In this document: positions 1 through 8,873 of the stretch, one piece after another
How the letters are laid out: the number at the start of each line of letters is the position of its first letter
How positions within the stretch are numbered: the stretch's first letter is position 1
From: Paenibacillus_E sp964253085
GTDB taxonomy: Bacteria > Bacillota > Bacilli > Paenibacillales > NBRC-103111
NCBI RefSeq assembly: GCF_964253085.1
Contig: NZ_CAXUQH020000001.1
Coordinates: forward strand, 5,518,001-5,582,000
Reading direction: 5' to 3'
Length of the DNA stretch: 64,000 nucleotides
Notes under the pieces: generated by a model
Told to the model about the DNA's origin: nothing
Seen by the model: only the letters and a program-made list of their open reading frames with translations
Databases searched by the model: none
Made by a program: the position numbers and the translations under genes

Positions 1-1061
1 CATGGCGGTGTAAAACTTTCATTCCATATGCCCTGTAAATTCGCAGGATTTGAACCTGGGCGGGAACTAGCCATAAGCAAATAACGGCCATATTGGAAAA
101 ACAGAGAAATAAGCCCCGGATCTTCGCCACCGTCTTTGTATCGTTGAAGTCTGACATCAGTTGGCAGTACTTCGATTTCACTTGCATCTTTAGGACGTCC
201 TAACTCCAGCTTTAGACGACCAAATTTGGAAGTATGATCCGAAATGTGATCCTGTTTGACCCGTTCGTATCCCTTACTTGCCGCATGAACCAACTGTTGA
301 ATACACTCGGCTTGTGGGTCCTCATGACGGAAGGTTGTTGCTGCCGAAAGATAAATGGTAACAGCTTCCGCCTGTTGAACAGTGAGGAAATCACCGATTA
401 CTTCCACCGTTCCGCCTTCCGGTACGGCTTTCACTGCCGTGCAGTATGTCACTCCGTTTTTCCCGCTTTCACCACTCATCACCAAAGTATCGTTGTCGAT
501 TCTATGCGTACCTTCGTCAAAAGGTCTGCGACTCAAATGCATTCGGAGATTCAAGGTTGCAGGTCGATTGCAGGTGATCCTGAGCACCAACACCTGATCG
601 ACCGCACTGCTGAACAATTCCCTTTCATGTAAAACATCGTTTAGACAATAGTTTACATGGGCGATACCCTGCTCAATGTCCAGATCCCTATAATAATTGG
701 AAATCATCTTTTTCTCCCCGTCGTGATAGAAGTGCAAATCACCTAACGGCTGATACGGACGCAAGGACTTGGGATTGGACATGAGTCCCATTTGTGCCAG
801 TTCTTCTGCTTCTATTTGTTTCCCTTTTAATAACAAACGGCGTACTTCCGGAAAATATTTTCGACCGTCAGGATTATCTCCGTTAACCGGTCCGCCGTAC
901 CAAACGGAGTCTTCGTTCAGCTGCAGCCGTTCTTGATTCACTTTCCCGAATACCATCGCACCCAGACGCCCATTTCCAATAGGCAATGCATCATTCCATG
1001 TTTTTGCCGGTTTTTCATACCATAGCTTTGAAGCACCCGTTGATTTCCGAAATTTTTCCAA
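1..1061 (-). CDS. GH95 family glycosidase (alpha-L-fucosidase/galactosidase type), N-terminal part
   Basis: This is the N-terminal part of a GH95 protein; the C-terminal half lies beyond the left window edge. The translation reads LWYEKPAKTWNDALPIGNG, then LNEDSVWYGGP, FFQYGRYLLMASSRPG and NPANLQGIWN, the standard GH95 landmarks also present in the two complete GH95 genes of this window. No signal peptide is visible, so it probably acts in the cytoplasm on imported oligosaccharides, removing alpha-L-fucose or L-galactose. It is the last visible gene of the transporter operon, 21 bases after the apiosidase-like gene. The start is uncertain: an ATG at 1067 has AAGGGAG almost touching it, while a TTG at 1061 has it at 8 bases, so TTG was chosen. 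Family is certain; the exact sugar is not. Confidence 0.9.
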   Translation of the reverse strand, partial: MEKFRKSTGASKLWYEKPAKTWNDALPIGNGRLGAMVFGKVNQERLQLNEDSVWYGGPVNGDNPDGRKYFPEVRRLLLKGKQIEAEELAQMGLMSNPKSLRPYQPLGDLHFYHDGEKKMISNYYRDLDIEQGIAHVNYCLNDVLHERELFSSAVDQVLVLRITCNRPATLNLRMHLSRRPFDEGTHRIDNDTLVMSGESGKNGVTYCTAVKAVPEGGTVEVIGDFLTVQQAEAVTIYLSAATTFRHEDPQAECIQQLVHAASKGYERVKQDHISDHTSKFGRLKLELGRPKDASEIEVLPTDVRLQRYKDGGEDPGLISLFFQYGRYLLMASSRPGSNPANLQGIWNESFTPP

Positions 1062-1082
1062 TGACATCTCTCCCTTATGAAG

Positions 1083-2561
1083 CTATTTATAAGACGATTC
1101 GGTCATCTTGCGAATACGCAGCGCGTAATAAAGCTTTGCAGGCAAATCGATTCGGAATCGACCTTCAAATGTCCCGCTAAGAGGTGTGATGGTCATGTTC
1201 CATGTATCGATCAGATCTACTTCATATTTACCATCCGGCAGTGAAAATTCGCGATATGCAAATCGATGTGGGCCAAAGTACTGTAAATAATATTCACCCC
1301 TCACCTCCAACGTTGCAGCATCAAGTCGATCGCTGCTGTATGTCATATGAGGAGGTGCTTTTTCTAGTATTTCGCGCATAAACTCGATTCTTCGAACACT
1401 TCGTCCTTGTAGTTCCCCTCCATGAGACAGCCAGAGTACATGCTCCGCATTCAAATACGTTTCTCCGTGTGTCACATAGCCTCCACGACAATTCCCTTCC
1501 CACATTCGGCAAACTAACTCTTCAGGCGTCAAACTGCCCCAACTTGTATCCAGATTTCCTTCAAATCCACATTCATCGATGATAACCGGCTTTCCGAATT
1601 GTTTGGTGCATTCCGATGCAACTCTTACGTCCGTGGATTTGATACTTGCATGAGTCACCCACGGGACGCCAAAATCGTAGCAAACTCGACCATTATGAAT
1701 GGAGCGTAAATGTCTTCCATAATCGCATTCCTGAACAAGTCGAAATAGGTGCTTCCAATTCTCATTATTTTTATGTGTCATGAAATCATAGTCATTAGCG
1801 AGTGACCACCACACATTGTGTTGTGCCCCAAGCCGTGCGATGACATATCGCAGATAACGGTCATCCTCATCCGGAGACATTTCATCGAAGCCCCAACGGC
1901 CATTGTCATATGGATGCCACAAAATGAGCTCCGCTTGTACGCCGATTTCAGCTAAATCCTTCACCCTTTTCTCCAAATGAGAAAAATATTCCGGACGAAG
2001 ACGGCTATAATCGAATCCTCGTTCTGGCGTACCTTCAAACGGGTAGTTATTTGGCTCTGCATCACGAAACTCATCGTTTTTCGGAAACACGCTCATGCGG
2101 ATTTTGTTAAATGGCGAATGCTGCAGCGTAAGCAGCGTTTGCTCCTGAAGCTCCTCGCTTTGCATATGCCACCCATAAGAAGTTGTGCCAATCGGAGTGA
2201 ATCGCTTTCCATCCGCGTATTGAAAATGAACAGCACCATTCACCCGAACCGGTCCGTGTTTTCCTGATGTTGGCATGGTACACGCGAACTCTCCTGTTAT
2301 CCCATCCAGAATCGAACAATTGCTTGACGTTGAATACGTCCACACACCTTCTTCTTCAGGCATAAACCGGATCCGATAGTTCCCGTGACCGTCGTAAAAT
2401 CCTTCAGCTTCCGCATAGGTTAGTTCTTTCTTAAAAACGGCGCAGAGACGTATGTCTGTGAACGGGTTTCCATGGGTGGGACCTTCGAGCGTCAATTCAA
2501 ACACACCCCAACGCTCCACTTCTTTGATTACTTTCAGAGAGACCTCCTCCTTCCCATTCAT
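1083..2561 (-). CDS. DUF5060/DUF4038/DUF5605 glycosidase, GH140 apiosidase-like (copy 1)
   Basis: A 492-residue protein with an N-terminal beta-sandwich of the DUF5060 type (about residues 10-100, with FYDGHGNYRIRFMP), a TIM barrel of the DUF4038 type related to GH140 apiosidase (about 115-390, with NKIRMSVFPKN, LILWHPYDNGRWGF, NVWWSLANDYD and VIIDECGFEG) and a C-terminal beta domain (DUF5605-like). The acids in SLANDYD and IDECGFEG are the likely catalytic pair by position; this is inference. No signal peptide is seen, so the protein is likely cytoplasmic. It lies 3 bases after its paralogue at 2565-3998. The ATG at 2561 has only a weak Shine-Dalgarno, whereas a strong AAGGAGGAGG lies inside the frame just before a CTG at 2537; the true start may be there. 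Substrate (apiose, arabinose or another terminal sugar) is not settled. Confidence 0.85.
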   Translation of the reverse strand: MNGKEEVSLKVIKEVERWGVFELTLEGPTHGNPFTDIRLCAVFKKELTYAEAEGFYDGHGNYRIRFMPEEEGVWTYSTSSNCSILDGITGEFACTMPTSGKHGPVRVNGAVHFQYADGKRFTPIGTTSYGWHMQSEELQEQTLLTLQHSPFNKIRMSVFPKNDEFRDAEPNNYPFEGTPERGFDYSRLRPEYFSHLEKRVKDLAEIGVQAELILWHPYDNGRWGFDEMSPDEDDRYLRYVIARLGAQHNVWWSLANDYDFMTHKNNENWKHLFRLVQECDYGRHLRSIHNGRVCYDFGVPWVTHASIKSTDVRVASECTKQFGKPVIIDECGFEGNLDTSWGSLTPEELVCRMWEGNCRGGYVTHGETYLNAEHVLWLSHGGELQGRSVRRIEFMREILEKAPPHMTYSSDRLDAATLEVRGEYYLQYFGPHRFAYREFSLPDGKYEVDLIDTWNMTITPLSGTFEGRFRIDLPAKLYYALRIRKMTESSYK

Positions 2562-2564
2562 GGT

Positions 2565-3998
2565 TCAAAGCTTCCAAATTCGCAATGCAAGATTAGGTTT
2601 TCCGGGGAGGTCAACCTTGGTTCGTCCGCAAAACGTGCCTTTAACCGGCGTTATGGTCATGTCCCAAGTATCGATGATCTCTAGACGGTAGGAGGCATTG
2701 TCCGAAAGCTCAACGTAGGTATAAGCATGTTGATGATGGCCGAAATATTGAAGCCCATAATCTCCTCGCTGCCAAGCTTTTATCCAATCTGAAGGACCTT
2801 CCTCCATCAATTTACGCAAAAAAGCGATTCTCTTTGTACTCTCTCCATACAATTTTCCCCCGGAAGAAATCCAGGCCCTTGTCTCCTTGTCGATAAACGA
2901 TTCCCCATGCCCGACAAACCCGCCTCGAGACATGGCTTCCCAAAACCGGTGGGTCATTTCCTCACCTGAAATATTTCCCCAACGTCTGGAGCTGTTTCCT
3001 TCATAAGATATTTCGTCAATGACGACCGGTTTTGCGTTTGCTTCCCGCCAGCTTGTCGTAAGCTCTGCATCCCAGTGCTGTATGCTTTGATGCGTGATCC
3101 AGGGTTTTGAAAAATCGTACACCCAGGAGGATTTGTACATCTTCGTTCCGTTATGGATCGAACGTAGATGTTGATAGGGGTCATGATGCTGTACGAATTG
3201 GATCAGTCGATCCCAGTCCTCAACCGTTTTGAATGTGTTAAAATCGTACTCATTGCAAAGCGACCACCATACATTTCGAAAAGAGGAGAGTCGCGCGATC
3301 ACGTAGCGTAAGTAAAAAGTATCGGATACTGCGTCCATGTTATCGACGCCCCAAAACCCTTTATCATAAGGATGAAATAAGACCAGATCAGCTTCTATGC
3401 CGAGATCCATCAAATCGGCGATCCGCTTTTCAAAATGGTTGAAAAAATCAGGATTAAACCGCGTTTTATCCACATCTTCCGGACACGAACCATCGAAAAC
3501 CAATCGAAGAGGTGCTTTCATATCTCTCGTTGGCAAAAGACACATCCGTACTTTATTAAACGGAGATTCTTTCAAGGATTCGAGTGTAAGCTCCTCAAGC
3601 CGCTCATCTCCGTGATGGGTCCAGTGATAGCAAGTAGTGCCGAACGGCATATACGGCTTACCGTCCTCATAAGCGAACACATACTGATCCTTTACCCTTA
3701 CAGGTCCATGGTTTTCACGTGAAGCCTCCACACACACGAATTCGCCGTGTTGACCATCAAGATCACTGTGATTGCAGTGCGTAACATAAGTCCAGACACC
3801 GACTCTGTCAGGCATGAAGCGGATCCGGTACGTACCGTTTCCATCGTAAAAGCCATCTGGTTGAACAATGTAGTTTTTGTATTGAAATCGGGCGGTTAAC
3901 TGAACCTCTTTGAATGGATTTCCATCCGACGGTCCTTGTAACGTTAACTCAAACCGTCCCCATTTCTCTACGACTTGCTCATTATGTTGAAAGCCCAT
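2565..3998 (-). CDS. DUF5060/DUF4038/DUF5605 glycosidase, GH140 apiosidase-like (copy 2)
   Basis: A 477-residue paralogue of the protein at 1083-2561 with the same order of domains: DUF5060-like sandwich (FYDGNGTYRIRFMP), DUF4038-like barrel (NKVRMCLLPTRD, LVLFHPYDKGFWGV, NVWWSLCNEYDF, VVIDEISYEG) and a closing beta domain ending in DLPGKPNLALRIWKL. The likely acid/base and nucleophile glutamates sit in LCNEYD and IDEISYEG. No signal peptide is seen. The two copies are related but clearly divergent, so they probably act on different linkages or on the same sugar in different contexts. The start is the ATG preceded by GAGGGGG at 11 bases. It lies 32 bases after the permease gene at 4031-4930 and is expected to be on the same message as the transporter. 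Confidence 0.85.
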   Translation of the reverse strand: MGFQHNEQVVEKWGRFELTLQGPSDGNPFKEVQLTARFQYKNYIVQPDGFYDGNGTYRIRFMPDRVGVWTYVTHCNHSDLDGQHGEFVCVEASRENHGPVRVKDQYVFAYEDGKPYMPFGTTCYHWTHHGDERLEELTLESLKESPFNKVRMCLLPTRDMKAPLRLVFDGSCPEDVDKTRFNPDFFNHFEKRIADLMDLGIEADLVLFHPYDKGFWGVDNMDAVSDTFYLRYVIARLSSFRNVWWSLCNEYDFNTFKTVEDWDRLIQFVQHHDPYQHLRSIHNGTKMYKSSWVYDFSKPWITHQSIQHWDAELTTSWREANAKPVVIDEISYEGNSSRRWGNISGEEMTHRFWEAMSRGGFVGHGESFIDKETRAWISSGGKLYGESTKRIAFLRKLMEEGPSDWIKAWQRGDYGLQYFGHHQHAYTYVELSDNASYRLEIIDTWDMTITPVKGTFCGRTKVDLPGKPNLALRIWKL

Positions 3999-4030
3999 CG
4001 TTACGTTATCCCCCTCATCCGTTATGTTAC

Positions 4031-4930
4031 TTACTTGATGCCGGAATGCGCCATTGTCGCAATGACCTTACTTTGGAAGGTTAAAAACATGATGAAGTTC
4101 GGCAGAAACAGAATCATTGCAGCAGCTGCAGCAGCACCTTGCCTTGACACACTATTCGCCAAGCCGGAAGTTAAGGTTTGTACATAGAACTGAAATGTTT
4201 TCAATTCCTCATCTTGAATAAAATTTTCCGATGCTTCTGTGCTAAGCCATGTCGAGTTAAATGCAATGATACTAACCGTCATGATCGCAGGCATAACGAC
4301 AGGAATGACAATTCTTAAAAAAAGTGTAAACTCTTTGGCTCCATCCATCCTAGCGGAATCGAGTAATTCATCCGGAAGTTGATCAATGAACTGCTTCATT
4401 AGAAAGACACCTGTCGGTACCGCTACAAGCGGAAGAACATGCGCCCAATAGGTATTAAATATGCCCAATTGGCTGATGATCAAATATCTCGGGATCGAAA
4501 CTGTTTCAGGAACGAACAGCAGGGTTAACAGAATCGTCGCGAATATAAACTTGTGTCCTGGAAACTTATGCTTGGATATCGGATACGCGCACATTGCACT
4601 TGCAATTACGATGGCTACAACGCCTAGTGTTGTGGCAATTACACTGTTAAATAAGTACCGCGTGATCGGGACCGCCGTCCCCTTCGTGATTGATGCTAAT
4701 TCTAAAAAGCTTTGAATAGTAGGATGCCTCACGAAGATATTCGGCGGATAAATGAACAATTCCTCATAGGGTTTAAAAGCATGATTAAATATATAGATCA
4801 GAGGCAGCAGTAAAAAAATACTCATCAATATAAGAATAAAAATCGATATTTTTTCCATGGGACTGAATCTGCGCAGCCGTTTGCGCTGACGCCATGAATT
4901 GAATTTTCGAAGAGTTCCAGCGACGTTCAT
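4031..4930 (-). CDS. Carbohydrate ABC transporter permease, MalG/AraQ type
   Basis: A 299-residue membrane protein of the binding-protein-dependent permease family for sugars (CUT1). About six membrane segments are visible, starting with ISIFILILMSIFLLLPLIYI. The cytoplasmic EAA loop reads ELLDSARMDGAKEFTLFLRI, which contacts the ATPase. The C-terminal segment is alanine-rich (QGAAAAAAMILFLP). It starts immediately after the stop of the partner permease, with AAGGAGGG upstream, so the two are translationally linked. With the permease at 4931-5905, the solute-binding protein at 5892-8852 and the ATPase at 8874-9995 it forms a complete importer, presumably for oligosaccharides released from a complex plant glycan given the enzymes downstream. 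Confidence 0.95.
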   Translation of the reverse strand: MNVAGTLRKFNSWRQRKRLRRFSPMEKISIFILILMSIFLLLPLIYIFNHAFKPYEELFIYPPNIFVRHPTIQSFLELASITKGTAVPITRYLFNSVIATTLGVVAIVIASAMCAYPISKHKFPGHKFIFATILLTLLFVPETVSIPRYLIISQLGIFNTYWAHVLPLVAVPTGVFLMKQFIDQLPDELLDSARMDGAKEFTLFLRIVIPVVMPAIMTVSIIAFNSTWLSTEASENFIQDEELKTFQFYVQTLTSGLANSVSRQGAAAAAAMILFLPNFIMFLTFQSKVIATMAHSGIK

Positions 4931-5905
4931 TTACTCGCCCTCCTTCGTGCCAAACAGCCTCTCACATAGCTTATTGGCAAAGTAAATAAAAATAAGGAGA
5001 AGTACGGATAACGCCGTCGAGTAACCGAGCTCAAAACGGGTGTATCCATAGTCATGCATGTGTGTCAAGAGAACATGACCCGAATATTGCGGCGTTGGAT
5101 TCATCCCCGAAAGCGTCTGACCTATTTCTCCGGATTGAATCGCGCCGACAATTGCCATAACAGCTCCGAACAACATTTGGGGCTTCGTGGAAGGGATGGT
5201 AATGTACCAGATTTCTTCCAGCCTGCTTCGAATGCCATCTATCCTACCTGCTTCGTAAAGCTCCGGATTGACATTCAGAATACCGGCCAGCATAGCTAAG
5301 AAGCCGATTCCCATACTTTTCCACAACGTGACAAAGACCATTGAGATCATCAAATGTTCTTTACTTGTAGCCCACAAGATCGGTTCGGGGATGATCCCGA
5401 ATTTCAGTAGAACACTATTTAAATACCCTATTCGATCACTGGATAACATGGGGACCCAAATAATACCAATTGCAATCGTGCCCGCCAAGGAAGGCGTATA
5501 CATGGCGAGCGTAAACCATTTACGATAGATGCCGGGTAAGATCGAAATCAACCACGCTAATAAGAAAGCGGCCATATATCCACCCGGTCCTACAAGTAAT
5601 GCAAATGTTATGGTATTAGGCAGCGCGTATTTAAGCAGAATCAAATCCTGCGACACCATGTAACGGAAATTGTCCCATCCGACGAATCGGGGAGGTTCAA
5701 TGGAATTGTAATACGTAAAACTGAGTACGATCGCAGAAAGCACTGGAAGGAAGATAAAAAGAATGAAACAGATCATAAATGGCGCTATAAACAAATAGGA
5801 TACACGGTATGACCAAATTGTTTGCAGCAGGGTACGATCTCTTTTCTTCACTCGTTTTGTGGACGCATACGATTTAGGAAGCGTAATCGGCTCACTTTTT
5901 AACAT
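4931..5905 (-). CDS. Carbohydrate ABC transporter permease, MalF/UgpA type
   Basis: A 324-residue permease, partner of the MalG-type gene directly downstream. It has a charged N-terminus followed by VSYLFIAPFMICFILFIF, further hydrophobic segments and an EAA-type loop, ELYEAGRIDGIRSRLEEIWY. The open frame extends upstream to 6043, but that extension lies inside the coding sequence of the binding protein. The real start is the ATG at 5905, preceded by AAGGGGTGG at about 8 bases and overlapping the end of the binding-protein gene by 14 bases. That overlap and the absence of gaps indicate coordinated translation of the importer subunits. Substrate is inferred only from context. Confidence 0.95.
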   Translation of the reverse strand: MLKSEPITLPKSYASTKRVKKRDRTLLQTIWSYRVSYLFIAPFMICFILFIFLPVLSAIVLSFTYYNSIEPPRFVGWDNFRYMVSQDLILLKYALPNTITFALLVGPGGYMAAFLLAWLISILPGIYRKWFTLAMYTPSLAGTIAIGIIWVPMLSSDRIGYLNSVLLKFGIIPEPILWATSKEHLMISMVFVTLWKSMGIGFLAMLAGILNVNPELYEAGRIDGIRSRLEEIWYITIPSTKPQMLFGAVMAIVGAIQSGEIGQTLSGMNPTPQYSGHVLLTHMHDYGYTRFELGYSTALSVLLLIFIYFANKLCERLFGTKEGE

Positions 5906-8852
5906 ACTTATCCACCCCTTCCCACGGCTTTGTAATAACTGGCAAGTCCAATGAACGTACCATTTTTCCATTTTGGTCAACAAAATTGAATTCTTGTAAT
6001 TTACGTTGAACTTCGCGGTCCAATTCTTTCGCAGACAGTTCAAGCGAAGTCCTGTAGTTCATCCCGTCAATCACAGTTCGGTTCCATGCATTTTTCATTT
6101 CGCGCTCCATTAAATAGCTGCCGCCTGGCACGTTCGGAACTTCCCTGTACCATCTCCACTGTTCCAAAATCGATTGCAGATCATCTTCCTTCCACGGAAG
6201 CTGCGTGAACGCTTCCATATTGGAAGTAAACCATCGAAATGTAACACCGTTGAGTGTTTCCAAATCAGTACCGAACCTGCTCTGTACGTCCGCCGAAGTC
6301 CACCATTTCAAAAACTCCCAGCTTTCGTTCGGATGTTTAGCGTTTTTCATAATCATCGAAGAGTACATGTTTCCGCCCATCCAGCGAGCTACCGTTCCAT
6401 CCTCCTGACGTTCACCGGGAACCGGAGCTACTCCCCACAAACCATTCAGTTCAGGAGCTGCTACATTTAGTTGCAAATACGTATTTAAATCAGCTATACC
6501 GAGGGGATACGATCCTTCTCTAAAGTGCTGGTAAAAGCTATCCATCTGTTGGTCAATGGCATATTTGTTTTGTAGTTCGGTCCATTGTTTGAACGCATTG
6601 AAGCTTTTCTCCGAAGTTAGTCCCGTCTTCGACCCATCTTGCAAATAGTACTCTAACCCATGCATCTGCAGGAATATACCGTGGTCGTTAACCGGCGTGA
6701 AGTTCATTCCGTTCTGCTGCAGTACAGGGAGCATCTTGTAAAGATCGTCCCATGTGTCAGGTACTTTCAAGTCTAGTCTTTGTAAAATATCTTTCCGATA
6801 GTACATGACCCGGAACTCTTGAGTTTCCGGCACCGCGTAATAACCGCCATTATAATAAAAAGCTGGCCACGTACCTGGAGAAAATTGCTTAGCATACTCA
6901 TCGAAATCCGGAAATTGCTTCAGATTATAGACGCCGCCCCGAATCGCGTAATCGAACGGAATTGACTGCTGCAAGCCTAGCGCAACGTCAGGCGCAATTC
7001 CTGCTGCATTCATCATAACAAGCAGCTTCTCATCTTTTAGCAGATTGACCCTAACTTTAATGCCAGTTTTGGGGGTAAACATTTCATCTGCCAATCCTTG
7101 CAGCATGTTAACGTAATCTCTTCCTCGCAGCATCCAGACGTCAAGCACCATCTCATCCTTATTTGTTTTTCTTTTTGATTTAAAGGAATCGATGAAATTG
7201 ATAATAGCACCTTCCCATTTTTCATACAAAGTCGGTAACATCTTCGGGAGAGGCTGTTCAGCGGGCACGACATATATGCGATCCAACTGAAGGGGTTGAT
7301 AGGTAAGCTGTTTGATTTGTTCAGCCACCCTGCCTTGCAGCCTGTTCAGAATGCTTGCATTATAGGGAATTTCATCCGGATTTTTCAGCAAGTCTTCCAT
7401 ATCCTTCTGCACGGTGACAAGTGCTTGCGTTATGGCATCCGCACGACCATTGATAGCTGCCATCCGTTCACGTACCCCGTTCAAATCATCATGTACACCT
7501 TGTAGTTGTTCGATAAAAGTGGGAAGGTCTTGCTTGAAATCCCATGTACGGTTTTTGTCGTCAACACCGCCTGTTAATGTTCTTAGATCAGCAGATAACT
7601 TAGACAATTCACCGATGGTATGATCCAAACTTGATGAAATCGAACTCAATGGAGCCCAAGTGGTACGCATGGAAATCGTATTACTTCCTTTTTCCAAGTA
7701 AAATTCGTATGGCGTGTTCTGCTCATCGGACAATGTAATGCTTTTCCAGCCGGATGCGTACATAAATCGATATGCTTTCAGTTCAGCAAACGGCACTTTG
7801 CCGTTTATCATGATCTGCCGGAATGACGAGCGGTTAGATACAAAAGACTGTTCAGCGCGCATTGCAATTTTGTAGTATCCGGATTCCGGAACGTCAAAGT
7901 TCCAACTTATCTCTTGATTATTCGAAGACCACCGTGCACCGTCTATTACATTGTAAGTAATATGTCCGCGTACACTGGGTGTTGTCGCAATATCGTTATC
8001 ATATGCCAGTGAAATAGATGAATCGTTCTTCCATTGCATCTGTTCTGCTTCAATCGCGATCGGGTCCGACTTTACTGGAGGCGTACCTGTTGGCCATTCG
8101 CCTTTCACAGTTTTATAGTCGGCTGTTTGATGCGGCGCTTTTAACGTTATGGATTCGAGCGCAAATGGATCGCTGCCTGCCAACCGGATTCTGTGCTTAC
8201 CTGGTTTCAAATACCAAGTCAGCGGATCCACATATCCGCCTGACAAATCGCGAAGTTCCCAAGATAACCAGCCGGATTTGTCATCCGCCGATGGACGAAT
8301 CTCATCGCCTTTGTCGTCTTGACGAATCGGAAACTTATCCTTCCAATGTCTGTATAACTCTACTGATTTCGATTCCAAATATGGACTTGAACCATCAACG
8401 GTCAGATTCAGCGCAATCGGCTTTCGATATTTCGTACCAACGAAAGGATTATAGGTCATGTCAATGGTATACAATCCGCCTTGCGCCACATCCACCTCAT
8501 ATTCAATCCATTCATCCCTTGAGGCGCTCCAGATTAAAACGTCATTTTTTCCATTATAGGTCCCTGTAGAAATATTAGCGTTAGCTGACTGGTTGACGAG
8601 TTTCGACCCGGAGATAGTCAATTCCCCATTATGATCGATCGAAGCGCCCTCCTTCTTCCACTGTTCCAACTTCTCTGAATAAGAAGGGTCCAGCTGCTTG
8701 GATGAATTCGTTTGCTCTTCAATATTCGTTGTCTTTGATTCTGTTCCCAATGAAAGACTTGTATCCGCTAAACTGGGAAGCGTTTGACTGAGCATACAGA
8801 AGAGCGCCAGCATCGTTGAAATCCATACCCGGGCTCGAAAAAAAACCTTCAA
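5892..8852 (-). CDS. Very large secreted solute-binding protein with N-terminal carbohydrate-binding-like modules
   Basis: A 986-residue protein, about twice the normal length of a family 1 sugar-binding protein. After a signal peptide (VWISTMLALFCMLSQTLPSLA) come two beta-sandwich modules (about 55-250 and 260-405) resembling CBM6/35-type jelly rolls (for example EWIEYEVDVAQGGLYTIDM and EISWNFDVPESGYYKIAM). Then follow a helical stretch (about 405-530) and a C-terminal family 1 binding domain (about 560-986, with MYYRKDILQRLDLKVPDTWD and ESWEFLKWWTSADVQ). No good lipobox is seen, so it may not be lipid-anchored as usual binding proteins are. The chosen start is a TTG at 8852, 7 bases from GGAGGG; an ATG at 8858 abuts that site. 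It lies between the ATPase and permease genes and is the importer's receptor. Confidence 0.9.
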   Translation of the reverse strand: MKVFFRARVWISTMLALFCMLSQTLPSLADTSLSLGTESKTTNIEEQTNSSKQLDPSYSEKLEQWKKEGASIDHNGELTISGSKLVNQSANANISTGTYNGKNDVLIWSASRDEWIEYEVDVAQGGLYTIDMTYNPFVGTKYRKPIALNLTVDGSSPYLESKSVELYRHWKDKFPIRQDDKGDEIRPSADDKSGWLSWELRDLSGGYVDPLTWYLKPGKHRIRLAGSDPFALESITLKAPHQTADYKTVKGEWPTGTPPVKSDPIAIEAEQMQWKNDSSISLAYDNDIATTPSVRGHITYNVIDGARWSSNNQEISWNFDVPESGYYKIAMRAEQSFVSNRSSFRQIMINGKVPFAELKAYRFMYASGWKSITLSDEQNTPYEFYLEKGSNTISMRTTWAPLSSISSSLDHTIGELSKLSADLRTLTGGVDDKNRTWDFKQDLPTFIEQLQGVHDDLNGVRERMAAINGRADAITQALVTVQKDMEDLLKNPDEIPYNASILNRLQGRVAEQIKQLTYQPLQLDRIYVVPAEQPLPKMLPTLYEKWEGAIINFIDSFKSKRKTNKDEMVLDVWMLRGRDYVNMLQGLADEMFTPKTGIKVRVNLLKDEKLLVMMNAAGIAPDVALGLQQSIPFDYAIRGGVYNLKQFPDFDEYAKQFSPGTWPAFYYNGGYYAVPETQEFRVMYYRKDILQRLDLKVPDTWDDLYKMLPVLQQNGMNFTPVNDHGIFLQMHGLEYYLQDGSKTGLTSEKSFNAFKQWTELQNKYAIDQQMDSFYQHFREGSYPLGIADLNTYLQLNVAAPELNGLWGVAPVPGERQEDGTVARWMGGNMYSSMIMKNAKHPNESWEFLKWWTSADVQSRFGTDLETLNGVTFRWFTSNMEAFTQLPWKEDDLQSILEQWRWYREVPNVPGGSYLMEREMKNAWNRTVIDGMNYRTSLELSAKELDREVQRKLQEFNFVDQNGKMVRSLDLPVITKPWEGVDKYVKK

Positions 8853-8873
8853 CTTCATCCCTCCGCTGTCTAT

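Noticed and set aside
5906..6043. N-terminal extension of the MalF-type permease frame
   Set aside because: It lies within the end of the binding-protein coding sequence; the ATG at 5905 has a good ribosome site and gives a normal permease N-terminus.
8018..8569. Plus-strand open frame of 183 codons
   Set aside because: Opposite-strand shadow of the large solute-binding protein; no ribosome site and no recognisable domain.
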